Counted from the first letter of the stretch, positions 15,733-23,743 are shown. The stretch is 42,183 nt of DNA from Gemmatimonadota bacterium (GCA_028287185.1 JAQBQD010000144.1:1-42183); one strand, 5' to 3'. The notes: a model not told the origin generated them from the letters alone. Made by a program: numbers and translations.

Positions 15733-16721
15733 TCGGGCTTCCGCTCGGGCTGGCGGCGGGGTCGCCGCGGGGGGCGGGCGTCCGCCGGCGTCGGAAGCTG
15801 CGGGCGTGCCTCGGGGGCGGGCGCCGCCGCGTCGCGCGGGGCGGCGGGCTGCGCGGCCATCTCGTCGCGAAGCTGCTGCAGCTCGATGGTGCGGCGCTGC
15901 CGGGCCTCGTCCTGCAAGGTCACCAGGTTGCGCCAGATGTCGATGGCGATCACGCGTTCGGCGCCCACGGCGGTGCGCACCGTCTTGCCCTCGCGGGGAA
16001 AGCGCTTGCGGGCCTGCAGGTAGGCGTCGTGCTCGTACGTCAGGCAGCACATCAGGCGGCCGCAGGTGCCGCTGATCTGCTGCGGGTTGAGCGACAGGTT
16101 CTGGTCCTTGGCGAGCTGCAGCGAGATGGGCTTGATCTCGCGCAGCCAGGTGGCGCAGCAGAGCTGCCGCCCGCAACGGCCCACGCCGCCCAGCTGGGCC
16201 GCCTCGTCGCGCACGCCGATCTGCTTGAGCTCGATGCGCGTGCGGAAGGTGCGCGCCAGGTCGCGGACGAGCTGGCGGAAGTCCACCCGGCGCTCGGCCG
16301 TGAAGTAGATGGTGAGCTTGTTCCGGTCCCACTGCCACTCGGCGTCGCTCACCTTCATCTTCAGCCCGTGCTGCTCCACCAGCTCGCGGGTGGCGCGGCG
16401 CACGCGCTCCTCGTCCGCGCGCAGCACGGCCACCTGCTGCACCTCCTCGGGCGACGCGCGCCTTGCGATGCAGGCGCCCGCGGGGGGCTCGCCGCCGCCG
16501 TCGGGGGCCGAGCACTTCTGCCGGGCGACGCCGCCCAGGGCCTTCACGCGGCCCACGTCGCGGCCGCGCTCCACCTCCACCACCACCCACTCGCCGGTGC
16601 GAAGGGTGGGGTCGCCGCAGGTGTAGAACCCCCTGCGGATGCCCTTGAAGCCGACCTCCGCGAGGTGGCCGGCCTCCGCCGCGCTGGGCAGGGGCTGAAA
16701 GACGGGAAGGGAAAGACTCAC
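15729..16721 (-). CDS. ricT: PSP1-domain protein, RicT (YaaT) type
   Basis: 330 aa, GTG start with a GAGG site. The central PSP1 domain (about 25-250) carries the conserved Cys clusters CGRQLCCATWL and CGRLMCCLTYE, which in B. subtilis RicT help to hold an iron-sulfur cluster of the RicA-RicF-RicT complex (mRNA processing, development). The partners RicA and RicF are not here. The last 80 residues are Pro/Ala/Arg-rich and end in a basic tail (PRRPRRQPERK), a family-variable extension that could contact nucleic acid. Linked to metG, as PSP1 genes often are, and probably transcribed with accA. Confidence 0.88.
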   Translation of the reverse strand: MSLSLPVFQPLPSAAEAGHLAEVGFKGIRRGFYTCGDPTLRTGEWVVVEVERGRDVGRVKALGGVARQKCSAPDGGGEPPAGACIARRASPEEVQQVAVLRADEERVRRATRELVEQHGLKMKVSDAEWQWDRNKLTIYFTAERRVDFRQLVRDLARTFRTRIELKQIGVRDEAAQLGGVGRCGRQLCCATWLREIKPISLQLAKDQNLSLNPQQISGTCGRLMCCLTYEHDAYLQARKRFPREGKTVRTAVGAERVIAIDIWRNLVTLQDEARQRRTIELQQLRDEMAAQPAAPRDAAAPAPEARPQLPTPADARPPRRPRRQPERKPE

Positions 16722-16799
16722 CGGGATGCCTCTATCCGACAGCCCGCCGGCCGCGCGGTGGCGGCGGGGGCTTCGAGATTCGATGGGGGCGTGCGGGGG

Positions 16800-17765
16800 T
16801 CAGCGGGCGGTCCGCCACTCCCCCATGGCCATGTACTTCGCCCAGCGCCGGCGGCGGAGCTCCTCCACCGGCAGGGGCGTCAGCTCGCCCAGGTGCCGCA
16901 CCAGGGCGTCGCGCAGCGCACCGGCCGTCTCCTCCCAGTCGGAGTGCGCGCCGCCGGTGGGCTCGGGCACGATGTCGTCGATCACGCCCAGCCCCTTCAG
17001 GTCCTCGGCCGTGATCTTCATCGCCGTCGCGGCCTTCTCCCGCTCGTTCCCCGACTTCCAGAGGATGGCCGCGCAGCCTTCGGGCGAGATGACGGAGTAG
17101 ATGCCGTTCTCCAGCATGAGCACGCGGTCGGCCACGCCGAGGGCAAGCGCGCCGCCCGAGCCGCCTTCGCCGATGATGACGGCCACGCTGGGGATGGTGA
17201 GCGCCGCCATCTCGCGCAGGTTGCGGGCGATGGCCTCGCCCTGCCCGCGCTCCTCGGCGCCGATGCCCGGGTAGGCCCCCGGGGTGTCGATGAGGGTGAC
17301 CAGCGGACGCTTGAACTTCTCCGCCAATTTCATCAAACGGAGCGCCTTGCGGTAGCCCTCCGGGTGCGGCATCCCGAAGTTGCGGTTCAGGTTCTCCTTC
17401 ATGTCGCGGCCCTTCTGCTGCCCGATCACCATCACCGACTCGCCCTCCAGCCGCGCCCATCCGCCCACGATGCTGGCGTCGTCGCGGAACTGCCGGTCGC
17501 CGTGCAGCTCCACGAAGTCGGTGAAGGCGAGCTGCAGGTAGTCCAGCGTGTAGGGCCGTCGCGGGTGACGCGCCACCTGCACCCGCTCGATGGGCGACAG
17601 GTTGCGGAAGGTGTCCTGCTTCAGGCCGTGCAGCTTACGCTCCAGCGACCGCAGCTCGCTGGACACGTCCAGCCCGCGCTCCCGCGCCATGTCGCGCAGG
17701 TTGCCGATCTGCTCCTCCACCTCGGCGATGGCGCGCTCGAAATCCAGATGGGCTACCGTTGCCAC
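16800..17765 (-). CDS. accA: Acetyl-CoA carboxylase carboxyltransferase subunit alpha
   Basis: 321 aa, full length. With AccD it moves the carboxyl group from biotin to acetyl-CoA, giving malonyl-CoA for fatty-acid synthesis. The N-terminal helical part (ERAIAEVEEQIGNLR) is followed by the crotonase-like core: ELHGDRQFRDD, PHPEGYRKALRLM, TPGAYPGIGAEERGQ, VIIGEGGSGGALAL and ISPEGCAAILW. accD, accB and accC are not in the window. It is the first gene of accA-ricT-metG on the minus strand; 78 bp separate it from ricT. Confidence 0.97.
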   Translation of the reverse strand: MATVAHLDFERAIAEVEEQIGNLRDMARERGLDVSSELRSLERKLHGLKQDTFRNLSPIERVQVARHPRRPYTLDYLQLAFTDFVELHGDRQFRDDASIVGGWARLEGESVMVIGQQKGRDMKENLNRNFGMPHPEGYRKALRLMKLAEKFKRPLVTLIDTPGAYPGIGAEERGQGEAIARNLREMAALTIPSVAVIIGEGGSGGALALGVADRVLMLENGIYSVISPEGCAAILWKSGNEREKAATAMKITAEDLKGLGVIDDIVPEPTGGAHSDWEETAGALRDALVRHLGELTPLPVEELRRRRWAKYMAMGEWRTAR

Positions 17766-17850
17766 GTATTCCCTCGTCGGCGGGATGGGCCCTGGGCGGG
17801 CCGGCTCGTTCCTCTCTCGTCCACAGGCGCGCGCGACGCGCCAACCAGGG

Positions 17851-17880
17851 ATATTCGCCGCTCAGGGTGCCGTTCGTCAA
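17851..17880 (-). promoter_or_regulatory. Possible accA promoter
   Basis: TTGACG (17880-17875), an 18-bp spacer and GAATAT (17856-17851), about 85 bp upstream of the accA ATG. The -10 match is only moderate. Confidence 0.35.
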
Positions 17881-18147
17881 CGTTTGGGCTCCCATCGCAC
17901 CGCCGCACGACGCTTCCGCCGCTGCGAAACGCTGGATCACGCCCTTTCACCGGCCGCCCGTCGCGTCGGAGATCAAAACAGCGGCATCAGATGTCGCATC
18001 CTGATGCGGCCATAGCGCGTACGTTTTCCAACGCGGAACGCAGTTCAGGTGCGAGCAGAAGGTTGCGATGCCCGCGAATGGAGCCGTATCGTGTCGCCCT
18101 CGCCTACCCGGATGCACGGTCCCGCGGCAGGACCGCTGACTCACACC
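17881..18147. other. Intergenic region between accA and the toxin-antitoxin module
   Basis: No gene seen. It holds a weak 7-bp inverted repeat, GCATCAG (17984-17990) and CTGATGC (18001-18007), of unknown meaning. Confidence 0.35.
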
Positions 18148-18177
18148 TTGACAATTGTACGTCAATTGTCGTACATT
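18148..18177 (+). promoter_or_regulatory. Toxin-antitoxin promoter
   Basis: A perfect TTGACA (18148-18153), 18-bp spacer and TACATT (18172-18177). The expected start of transcription (about 18184) is only a few bases from the toxin ATG at 18190, so the toxin message is probably leaderless; no Shine-Dalgarno is seen. Confidence 0.65.
18150..18175. promoter_or_regulatory. Palindromic operator over the TA promoter
   Basis: GACAATTG (18150-18157) and CAATTGTC (18163-18170) form a perfect 8-bp inverted repeat with a 5-bp spacer. A second, offset pair, TGTACG (18157-18162) and CGTACA (18170-18175), overlaps it. Both lie between the -35 and -10, the expected place for autorepression by an antitoxin. 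The AT-rich patch stands out from the GC-rich surroundings. Confidence 0.65.
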
Positions 18178-18189
18178 CCAATCTCGCCT

Positions 18190-18486
18190 ATGGGATTCAC
18201 CGCGGCACGTTCGCTTCTGATCGACGCACTGCTGTCCGGCAGGTTCCAGCACGAAGAGCGGCGGGATCTCGAACGCAAGAACCTGCTGGCGGTGGGCGAC
18301 GTATCGGCGGAGTTCGTGATTGGCCTCCTGAAGGCCTGTCGCGGCAACCAGTACAAGGCCTCTCCGTACCACTTCGACGCCCGGATCCTCTGCCATGAGT
18401 TCAAGCCGGTCTCGGCCGGACAGGCGTGGTACGTGAAGGCCTACTTTCTCTCGAGCGACGCCGTGTTCATCAGCGTCCACCGATAA
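18190..18486 (+). CDS. MqsR-like toxin
   Basis: 98 aa, the size of E. coli MqsR, a RelE-fold mRNA interferase that cuts at GC-containing sites. The second half resembles MqsR: a helix with FVIGLL, then QYKASPYHFDARILCHEFKP, then GQAWYVKAYFL and a last strand AVFISVHR. The Lys in QYKAS (Lys56) and a Tyr near 81 fall where the reported MqsR catalytic Lys and Tyr lie. The site of the third residue (Gln) appears to be Cys68 or His69 here. The ATG at 18190 is chosen because the promoter ends just before it; upstream in-frame starts lie in or before the promoter. The toxin comes before the antitoxin, as in mqsRA. Family call is from pattern memory, not a search. Confidence 0.7.
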   Translation: MGFTAARSLLIDALLSGRFQHEERRDLERKNLLAVGDVSAEFVIGLLKACRGNQYKASPYHFDARILCHEFKPVSAGQAWYVKAYFLSSDAVFISVHR

Positions 18487-18495
18487 CGAGGCGCC

Positions 18496-19119
18496 ATGCA
18501 TCTGTGGAAGGAAGGGGACCGTTCCGAAGCCATCTGCCGCGCCTGCGAGAAGCGGGTCACCACTCGGTTCGCGGTGCGCGGCTACACGCTGCAGGAGAGC
18601 CAGGTGGAAGTGCCCGACCTGCTGGTGGCGGTGTGCGACGAGTGCGGCGGCATCGTGGCGATCCCGGCGCAGTCCTCGCCGCGGCTGAAGGAGGCGCGCG
18701 AGCGGCGGAAGGCCGAGTCGCTGGAGGCCAAGATCCCCTCGCACTTGGACGACGTGATCCACCTGCTCGCGGAGCGCTTCGCGACGGCGGTGGCGGCGTT
18801 CCGGCCGGACCTGCTGCGCTTCTACCTGGGCGAGGTGATCAGCGACGCGCCGTTCGCCGAGCGGGTGAAGGCGCTCGCCGCATCCGAGCTGGCGGAGGGG
18901 CGCGCCCGGATGCGCATCTCCCTGCGCGCGCCCGAGGACATGCTTGGCGCCGCACGTGATGCCGCCCGCAGCGTGGGCATCCTGACCGACGCCGACCTGA
19001 TCCGCGGAATCCTGGTCGCGGCGAAGGAGGACGTGCTGGAGGGTATGACCCCTGAGCGCGCCCTCCGCCTCAGCGGCGCCGCCCAGGCGGAAGGGGCGCT
19101 GCGGGCTGCCATGACGTAG
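18496..19119 (+). CDS. MqsA-like zinc-domain antitoxin with C-terminal ribbon-helix-helix
   Basis: 207 aa, 9 bp behind the toxin with a GAGG site. N-terminal residues 1-56 look like the MqsA toxin-binding domain: two CxxC pairs (Cys14/Cys17 and Cys47/Cys50) that would hold one zinc, around a strand-rich segment RFAVRGYTLQESQVEV. A helical middle (60-135) follows. In place of MqsA's XRE-type HTH, residues 137-180 read like a ribbon-helix-helix: strand RMRISLRAP, helix EDMLGAARDAARSVG, then DADLIRGILVAAKED. Role: neutralise the toxin and, as a dimer, bind the palindrome at 18150-18175. E. coli MqsA is 131 aa, so this one is longer. The domain swap is inference from the pattern. Confidence 0.65.
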   Translation: MHLWKEGDRSEAICRACEKRVTTRFAVRGYTLQESQVEVPDLLVAVCDECGGIVAIPAQSSPRLKEARERRKAESLEAKIPSHLDDVIHLLAERFATAVAAFRPDLLRFYLGEVISDAPFAERVKALAASELAEGRARMRISLRAPEDMLGAARDAARSVGILTDADLIRGILVAAKEDVLEGMTPERALRLSGAAQAEGALRAAMT

Positions 19120-19149
19120 GGCGCACCGATCCGGATCGACGGATGCGGC

Positions 19150-19177
19150 GGGGAACGGCCAGCGGCGGCCGTTCCCC
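19150..19177. terminator. Shared terminator hairpin between the antitoxin and dnaE
   Basis: A perfect 11-bp stem, GGGGAACGGCC (19150-19160) with GGCCGTTCCCC (19167-19177), and a 6-base loop, placed between the converging antitoxin and dnaE genes. No T-run. Confidence 0.6.
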
Positions 19178-19214
19178 GTCCGCGCCCATCCGATCATCCG
19201 CCCGTCGACAGACA

Positions 19215-22200
19215 CTACCCCCGCGTGAGCCGGACGCGGTCGTCGCCGAGGATGTCGCGCAGCTCGCGCAGCAGGTCGTCGTGCGGGTCCACCTTCACCG
19301 TGCGCGAGCGCAGGCGGATGGTGTCGCCGCCGACGGCGTCCGGGGCGCCGCGCCAGGCCACCCAGAGCGAGCCGGGGCCGGGGAAGCGCACGAGCACGGC
19401 GTTGGCCTGCGCCACGGCCTCGGCGTGCGCGGCGCCGGTGGCGAGCTCCAGCTCCACGCCCAGGTCGCCGGTGACGCGCAGGTCGGACATGCGGACGGCG
19501 CGGTCCAGGAAGAGCGGCGGGTCGTCCTCGTCGCGCTCGCGGCCGCTGACGGAGCCGTAGATGACGACGGGGGCGTCCTGCTGCAGCACCTCCTTCCACT
19601 TCATCCACGGCTCGCCGAAGGCCAGCACCGTGGCCGTGCCGTGGAAGTCCTCCACGGTGATGCGGCCCCACTCGTTGCCGTCCTTCTTGCTGATCTGGCG
19701 GGCGGCCTCGGTCACCACGCAGGCCAGCTCCACCTTGCCGTCGCGGTTGGCGCGCAGGGTAGCCGTCGTCACGCGCGGCTCGTAGAGGCGGACCAGGTCG
19801 CGGTAGTTGTTGAGCGGGTGGCCCGAGATGAAGAAGCCCAGGATCTCCTTCTCGCGGGCCAGGCGCTCCGTCTCGCCCCACTTGTCCACCTTGGGCAGCG
19901 CCGGGGCCTGCACCAGCATGGTCCCGCCGCCCCCGTCGCCGCCCAGGAGCGCGTCGAACAGCGAGTCCTGCGCGCTGTCGCGGTCCTTCTGCACGGCCTG
20001 CGCGGTGGCGAAGGTGGCGTCCAGCCCGGCCAGGAGCTGGTTGCGGCCGCCGTCGTCGTCGAAGCCGTCCAGCGCGCCGGCGCACACCAGCGCCTCGATC
20101 ACCCGCTTGTTGCACAGGCGCAGGTCGATGCGGCACAGGAAGTCGAACAGGCTCCCGAACGGCCCCTCGGCCTCGCGCGCCGCCAGGATGCTGCGCACCG
20201 CACCCTCGCCCACGCCGCGGATGGCGCCCAGCCCGAAGCGAATCCTGCCCACGCCCTCGCCGACGACGGTGAACTTCCAGTTGGACTCGTTCACGTGCGG
20301 AGCCAGCACCTCGATGCCCTCGCGGCCCACGCGGGGCAGGTACTTGCCCATCTCGCGGCACTGGGCGATGTAGCTCACCACGTCGTCGATCTTGTCCACC
20401 ACCGACGACATGAGCGCGGCCATGAACTCGGCCGGGTAGTGGCACTTGAGCCACGCCGTCTGGTACGCCACCAGGCCGTAGGCGGCGGAGTGCGACTTGT
20501 TGAAGCCGTAGCGACCGAACGCCTCGATCTGCTCGGCCAGGTCCTGGATGGCGCGCGGGTCGTTGCCCTTCTCCACGGCGCGCGTCACGAAGCCGCCCAG
20601 CTCCTTCTTGATCAGCTCCGCGTCCTTCTTGCCCACCGCCTTGCGCAGCACGTCGGCCTCGGCCAGCGAGAAGCCCGCCAGGATCTGGGCGATGCGCATC
20701 ATCTGCTCCTGGTAGACGATGACGCCGTACGTGGGCTGCAGCACCTCGGTCAGCGAGTCGAACGGGTAGGCCACCTTCTCCAGGTTCAGCTTGCGGCGGA
20801 TGTACACCTGGTCCATGCCCATGTCCAGCGGGCCGGGGCGCAGCAGGGCGTTGGCGGCCACCAGGTCGTCGAAGCGGTCGGCCTTCATCTGCCGCAGCTT
20901 CTCGGTGGCCAGCGTGCTTTCGAACTGGAAGACGCCCGCCGTGCCGCCGCGGGCCAGCATCCGGTACACGTCCGGGTCGTCCAGGGGAATGTCCTCGGGC
21001 CGCGCGTACTCCACCCCCGTCGCGGGGTGCTTGAGCGCGGCGTGCCGGGTGCGGATCATGGTCACCGCGTCGAAGATGACCGTGAGCGTCTTGAGGCCCA
21101 GGAAGTCCATCTTCAGCATGCCCGCCTTCTCCAGGCAGGTCATGTCGTACTGGGTGACGATGACCGCCTCGCCGCTCCCGCCGCCCGACCCCTTGCTGCT
21201 CTGCGTGCAGATGGGCACGTAGTCGTCCAGCGGCCCGGGCGCGATCACCACGCCGGCCGCGTGCACGCTGCTGTGGCGGGACAGTCCCTCCAGCGTGGCG
21301 GAGTAGTCGAGGAGCTGGCGGTAGCGCTCCTCCTTCTCGTACAGGTCGTGGATCTCGGGGATCTTGTCCCGCGCCTCCTCGATGGTGAGCGAGTAGGCCG
21401 GGCCGTTGGGGATCAGCTTGGCCAGCTTGTCCATCTCGGCCGGCGAGAAGCCCAGGGTGCGGCCCACGTCCTTCACCACGGCGCGCGACTTCATCGTCCC
21501 GAAGGTGATGATCTGGCCCACGGCGTCGCGTCCGTACTTGTCGCGCACGTACTCGATGACCTCGCCCCGGCGCTCGAAGCAGAAGTCCACGTCGATGTCG
21601 GGCATCGACACGCGCTCGGGGTTCAGGAAGCGCTCGAACAGCAGGTCGAACCTGATGGGGCAGCAGTCCGTGATCCCCATGCAGTAGGCCACGATGGACC
21701 CCGCCGCCGAGCCGCGCCCCGGCCCCACGGGAATGCCGTGGTCGCGCGCCCAGCGGATGAAGTCGGCCGTGATCAGGAAGTAGCCCGAGTAGCCAAGCTT
21801 GGTGATGACGCCCAGCTCGTACTCGGTGCGCTCCACGATGTCCGCCGTCAGCACCTGCCGCGGGTCCGCGTCCGCCGGCGTGCCGGCCGGCGCGTAGTGG
21901 CCCAGCGCACCCTTCCAGACCCACGCCGCCAGCATCTCGTCCTCCGTGGCGTAGCCCTCCTCCGCGACAGGGAAGGCGGGGACGAAGTAGCCCTTCGGGT
22001 AGCTCCAGTTGCACTCGTCCGCGACGCGCAGCGTGTTCTCCAGGACCTCGGGGCGGTCCGGGAACCGCTCCCGCATCTCGTCCGAGCTCTTGAAGTAGAG
22101 CTGGTCGTCGTACTTCATCCGGTTGGTGTCGGTGAAGTCCTTGCCCAGCCCGATGCAGAGGAGGACGTCGTGCGCCTGGTGGTCGTCGGCGCGCAGGAAG

Positions 22201-22820
22201 TGCGCGTCGTTGGTGGCCACCACGGGCGCGCCCATCTCGTCCGCCAGCTTGAAGATGCGGCGGTTCAGCTCGTCCTGTCCGGGCGAGTTGTGGGCCTGCA
22301 CCTCCAGGTAGTAGCGGTCGCGGAACACCTCCTGGTGCCACTCCACCGCCTCGCGCGCGGCGTCCCAGCGGTCCTCCATCAGGTGCTGCGCCACCTCGCC
22401 CGCCAGGCAGGCGCTGCTCACGATCAGGCCTTCGGAGTACCGCTCCAGCACCTCGCGGTCGATGCGGGGCTTGGAGTAGAATCCCTCGGTGTAGCCGATG
22501 CTGGTGAGCTTCGAGAGGTTCTTGTAGCCCTGCAGGTCGCGCGCGAGCAGCACCAGGTGGTAGTAGCCCTTCTCGCCCTTCTGCTTGTTGCGGTCGAGGC
22601 GGCTTCCGGGCGCGACGTACGCCTCCATCCCCACGATGGGCTTGAGGCCGGCCTTCCTGGCCTGCTCCTGGAAGAGCCACGCGCCGAACATGCAGCCGTG
22701 GTCGGTGAGCGCCAGCGCCGGCTGCTCGAAGTGCTTGGCGCGCTTGATGAGGTCGCCGATGCGGTTCGCCCCGTCCAGGAGCGAGTACTCGGAATGGCAG
22801 TGCAGGTGGACGAACGACAT
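19215..22820 (-). CDS. dnaE: DNA polymerase III subunit alpha
   Basis: 1201 aa, the replicative polymerase of the DnaE1 type. The ATG at 22820 is chosen because the protein then begins directly with the PHP domain, MSFVHLHCHSEYSLLDG; a longer open frame upstream is spacer. The PHP zinc-binding residues (HLHCHSEYS, DHGCMFG) look intact, so a PHP-linked proofreading activity is possible, as known for some DnaE proteins. Polymerase core: GPGRGSAAGS, and the catalytic aspartates in PDIDVDF (Asp408 and Asp410). The fingers and Asp-containing third site follow, with RPGPLDMGMDQVY, YGVIVYQEQMMRIAQ and FNKSHSAAYG. The C-terminal OB domain begins near VTTATLRANRDGK. The gene stands alone on its strand. 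Confidence 0.97.
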   Translation of the reverse strand: MSFVHLHCHSEYSLLDGANRIGDLIKRAKHFEQPALALTDHGCMFGAWLFQEQARKAGLKPIVGMEAYVAPGSRLDRNKQKGEKGYYHLVLLARDLQGYKNLSKLTSIGYTEGFYSKPRIDREVLERYSEGLIVSSACLAGEVAQHLMEDRWDAAREAVEWHQEVFRDRYYLEVQAHNSPGQDELNRRIFKLADEMGAPVVATNDAHFLRADDHQAHDVLLCIGLGKDFTDTNRMKYDDQLYFKSSDEMRERFPDRPEVLENTLRVADECNWSYPKGYFVPAFPVAEEGYATEDEMLAAWVWKGALGHYAPAGTPADADPRQVLTADIVERTEYELGVITKLGYSGYFLITADFIRWARDHGIPVGPGRGSAAGSIVAYCMGITDCCPIRFDLLFERFLNPERVSMPDIDVDFCFERRGEVIEYVRDKYGRDAVGQIITFGTMKSRAVVKDVGRTLGFSPAEMDKLAKLIPNGPAYSLTIEEARDKIPEIHDLYEKEERYRQLLDYSATLEGLSRHSSVHAAGVVIAPGPLDDYVPICTQSSKGSGGGSGEAVIVTQYDMTCLEKAGMLKMDFLGLKTLTVIFDAVTMIRTRHAALKHPATGVEYARPEDIPLDDPDVYRMLARGGTAGVFQFESTLATEKLRQMKADRFDDLVAANALLRPGPLDMGMDQVYIRRKLNLEKVAYPFDSLTEVLQPTYGVIVYQEQMMRIAQILAGFSLAEADVLRKAVGKKDAELIKKELGGFVTRAVEKGNDPRAIQDLAEQIEAFGRYGFNKSHSAAYGLVAYQTAWLKCHYPAEFMAALMSSVVDKIDDVVSYIAQCREMGKYLPRVGREGIEVLAPHVNESNWKFTVVGEGVGRIRFGLGAIRGVGEGAVRSILAAREAEGPFGSLFDFLCRIDLRLCNKRVIEALVCAGALDGFDDDGGRNQLLAGLDATFATAQAVQKDRDSAQDSLFDALLGGDGGGGTMLVQAPALPKVDKWGETERLAREKEILGFFISGHPLNNYRDLVRLYEPRVTTATLRANRDGKVELACVVTEAARQISKKDGNEWGRITVEDFHGTATVLAFGEPWMKWKEVLQQDAPVVIYGSVSGRERDEDDPPLFLDRAVRMSDLRVTGDLGVELELATGAAHAEAVAQANAVLVRFPGPGSLWVAWRGAPDAVGGDTIRLRSRTVKVDPHDDLLRELRDILGDDRVRLTRG

Positions 22821-23022
22821 TCGGCTCGGCGGCTCTTCTGGGGAGTTTGGCTGGTCTGCTGCAACCTTCTGCCCAACAACGGCTTGCGGGCTCTGTAGGC
22901 GCCGTTGCCGGAAGGGGTGGGGTCGGCCTCCAATATCGCCTGGACGGGGCGGATTGGAAAGCCCGGGAGGGCGGCGGGACAAGCTCGCGAGCGCCCGCCG
23001 GCTCCCGGCCGATCATGCCCGC

Positions 23023-23220
23023 TCAGGCGCAGCAGACGTCGCCGCCGGAGGCGCAGCTTTCGCGCGTGGGCTTGCAGTTGGGCCCCGCGCAGGAGTCGCA
23101 GGTGGCCTGCTCCGACGGTCCGCCGCCCTGGCCCAGAACCGTTCCCCGGCCCGAGGCGTCGTGCTGCACCGCGAACGACTCCACGCGCAGATCGTCCAGG
23201 CGAAGTGTGAGCTTGTGCAC
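23023..23220 (-). CDS. Second small Cys-rich peptide with RiPP-type leader
   Basis: 65 aa. Start chosen at GTG 23220, with GGAGG five bases upstream. The leader part MHKLTLRLDDLRVESFAV shares the L-x-VESF-x motif with the peptide at 9163-9342. A Gly-rich hinge follows (Gly25, then GTVLGQGGG), and the core has six Cys (41, 44, 49, 56, 63, 64) with nearby Thr/Ser: TCDSCAGPNCKPT, ESCAS, DVCC. Like the other peptide it ends close to a Cys-Cys pair. No modifying enzyme is adjacent. It is either a lanthipeptide-like precursor modified by enzymes encoded elsewhere or an unmodified Cys-rich small protein. A longer in-frame start exists at 23343 but lacks such a ribosome site. Confidence 0.7.
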   Translation of the reverse strand: MHKLTLRLDDLRVESFAVQHDASGRGTVLGQGGGPSEQATCDSCAGPNCKPTRESCASGGDVCCA

Positions 23221-23314
23221 GGGAACCTCCAGGCTTTGGGGGATGGGATCGACAGGCGAGGCGGAGCCGCGAACGGCGCTGACGGCGGCACCGGAACGAC
23301 GGCTTCCACACCGC

Positions 23315-23343
23315 ACGCTATGCGGCGCGTGAAGGCGGGGCAA
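23315..23343 (-). promoter_or_regulatory. Possible promoter of the second small peptide gene
   Basis: TTGCCC (23343-23338), 17-bp spacer, TAGCGT (23320-23315), about 95 bp before the GTG. Only a moderate match. Confidence 0.3.
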
Positions 23344-23561
23344 GCAAACACTCGGCTCTCTCCCGTCTCGCCCTCGTCAGGGAGCTCGGCCGATGCGAGG
23401 AGGATCGGATGCACAGCGAAGGGCGTCGGGCGTGTTGATGCCGACCGGCGCCGTTGCGGAGGTGCGCGGACGGCGTGATTTTCGATGGCGATCTATCGAG
23501 CCGCGGCGGTGCCGATGCGGCTCGTTCGGCAGTTAATCGCGTCATTGAAGGTGGAGCGCGG

Positions 23562-23612
23562 ATGCGGATCGAGCTCTTCGCGGACATCGCCTGTCCGTGG
23601 TGCTACATCGGC
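23562..23612 (+). pseudogene. 5' stub of a FrnE/DsbA-family oxidoreductase gene
   Basis: ATG at 23562 starts MRIELFADIACPWCYIG, the usual beginning of FrnE-like / 2-hydroxychromene-2-carboxylate isomerase-like DsbA-family proteins, including the CPWC redox motif. After about 17 codons the similarity stops and the sequence becomes Arg/Ala-rich filler leading to the terminator region of the next gene. The remaining roughly 200 codons are missing. I read it as a gene lost by deletion, with its start left behind; a strange coincidence in a random frame is less likely given the motif. Confidence 0.5.
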
Positions 23613-23712
23613 GGGGGGCGGGCCAAGCGTCCTGCGTCCAGGGCTAGAACCGGGCGACCTGTCGAGCAGTGGCCGGACGTGTCGAGTGTGCTTGACCGGA
23701 CGTGCAAAACGA

Positions 23713-23743
23713 AGCGGCTCCGCGGAAACTCCGCGGGGCCGCT
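23713..23743 (-). terminator. Intrinsic terminator after the acyl-CoA dehydrogenase gene
   Basis: A 13-bp stem with one G-T pair (23713-23725 with 23731-23743) and a 5-base loop. On the minus strand it is followed by TCGTTTTGC, and on the plus strand by CGCTTTTCC, so it could work both ways. Confidence 0.7.

Noticed and set aside
17984..18007. GCATCAG/CTGATGC inverted repeat as an operator
   Set aside because: Only 7 bp, not aligned with any promoter that I can see.
19143..22898. Long plus-strand open frame opposite dnaE
   Set aside because: Antisense shadow produced by high GC at third codon positions; composition dominated by His, Val, Arg and Gly with no domain.
17947..23016. Very long minus-strand open frame (over 1600 codons) through dnaE and its flank
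   Set aside because: It is a different frame of the dnaE coding strand; it is rich in Arg, Gly, Pro and Ala with no motifs, and dnaE itself has every expected polymerase signature.
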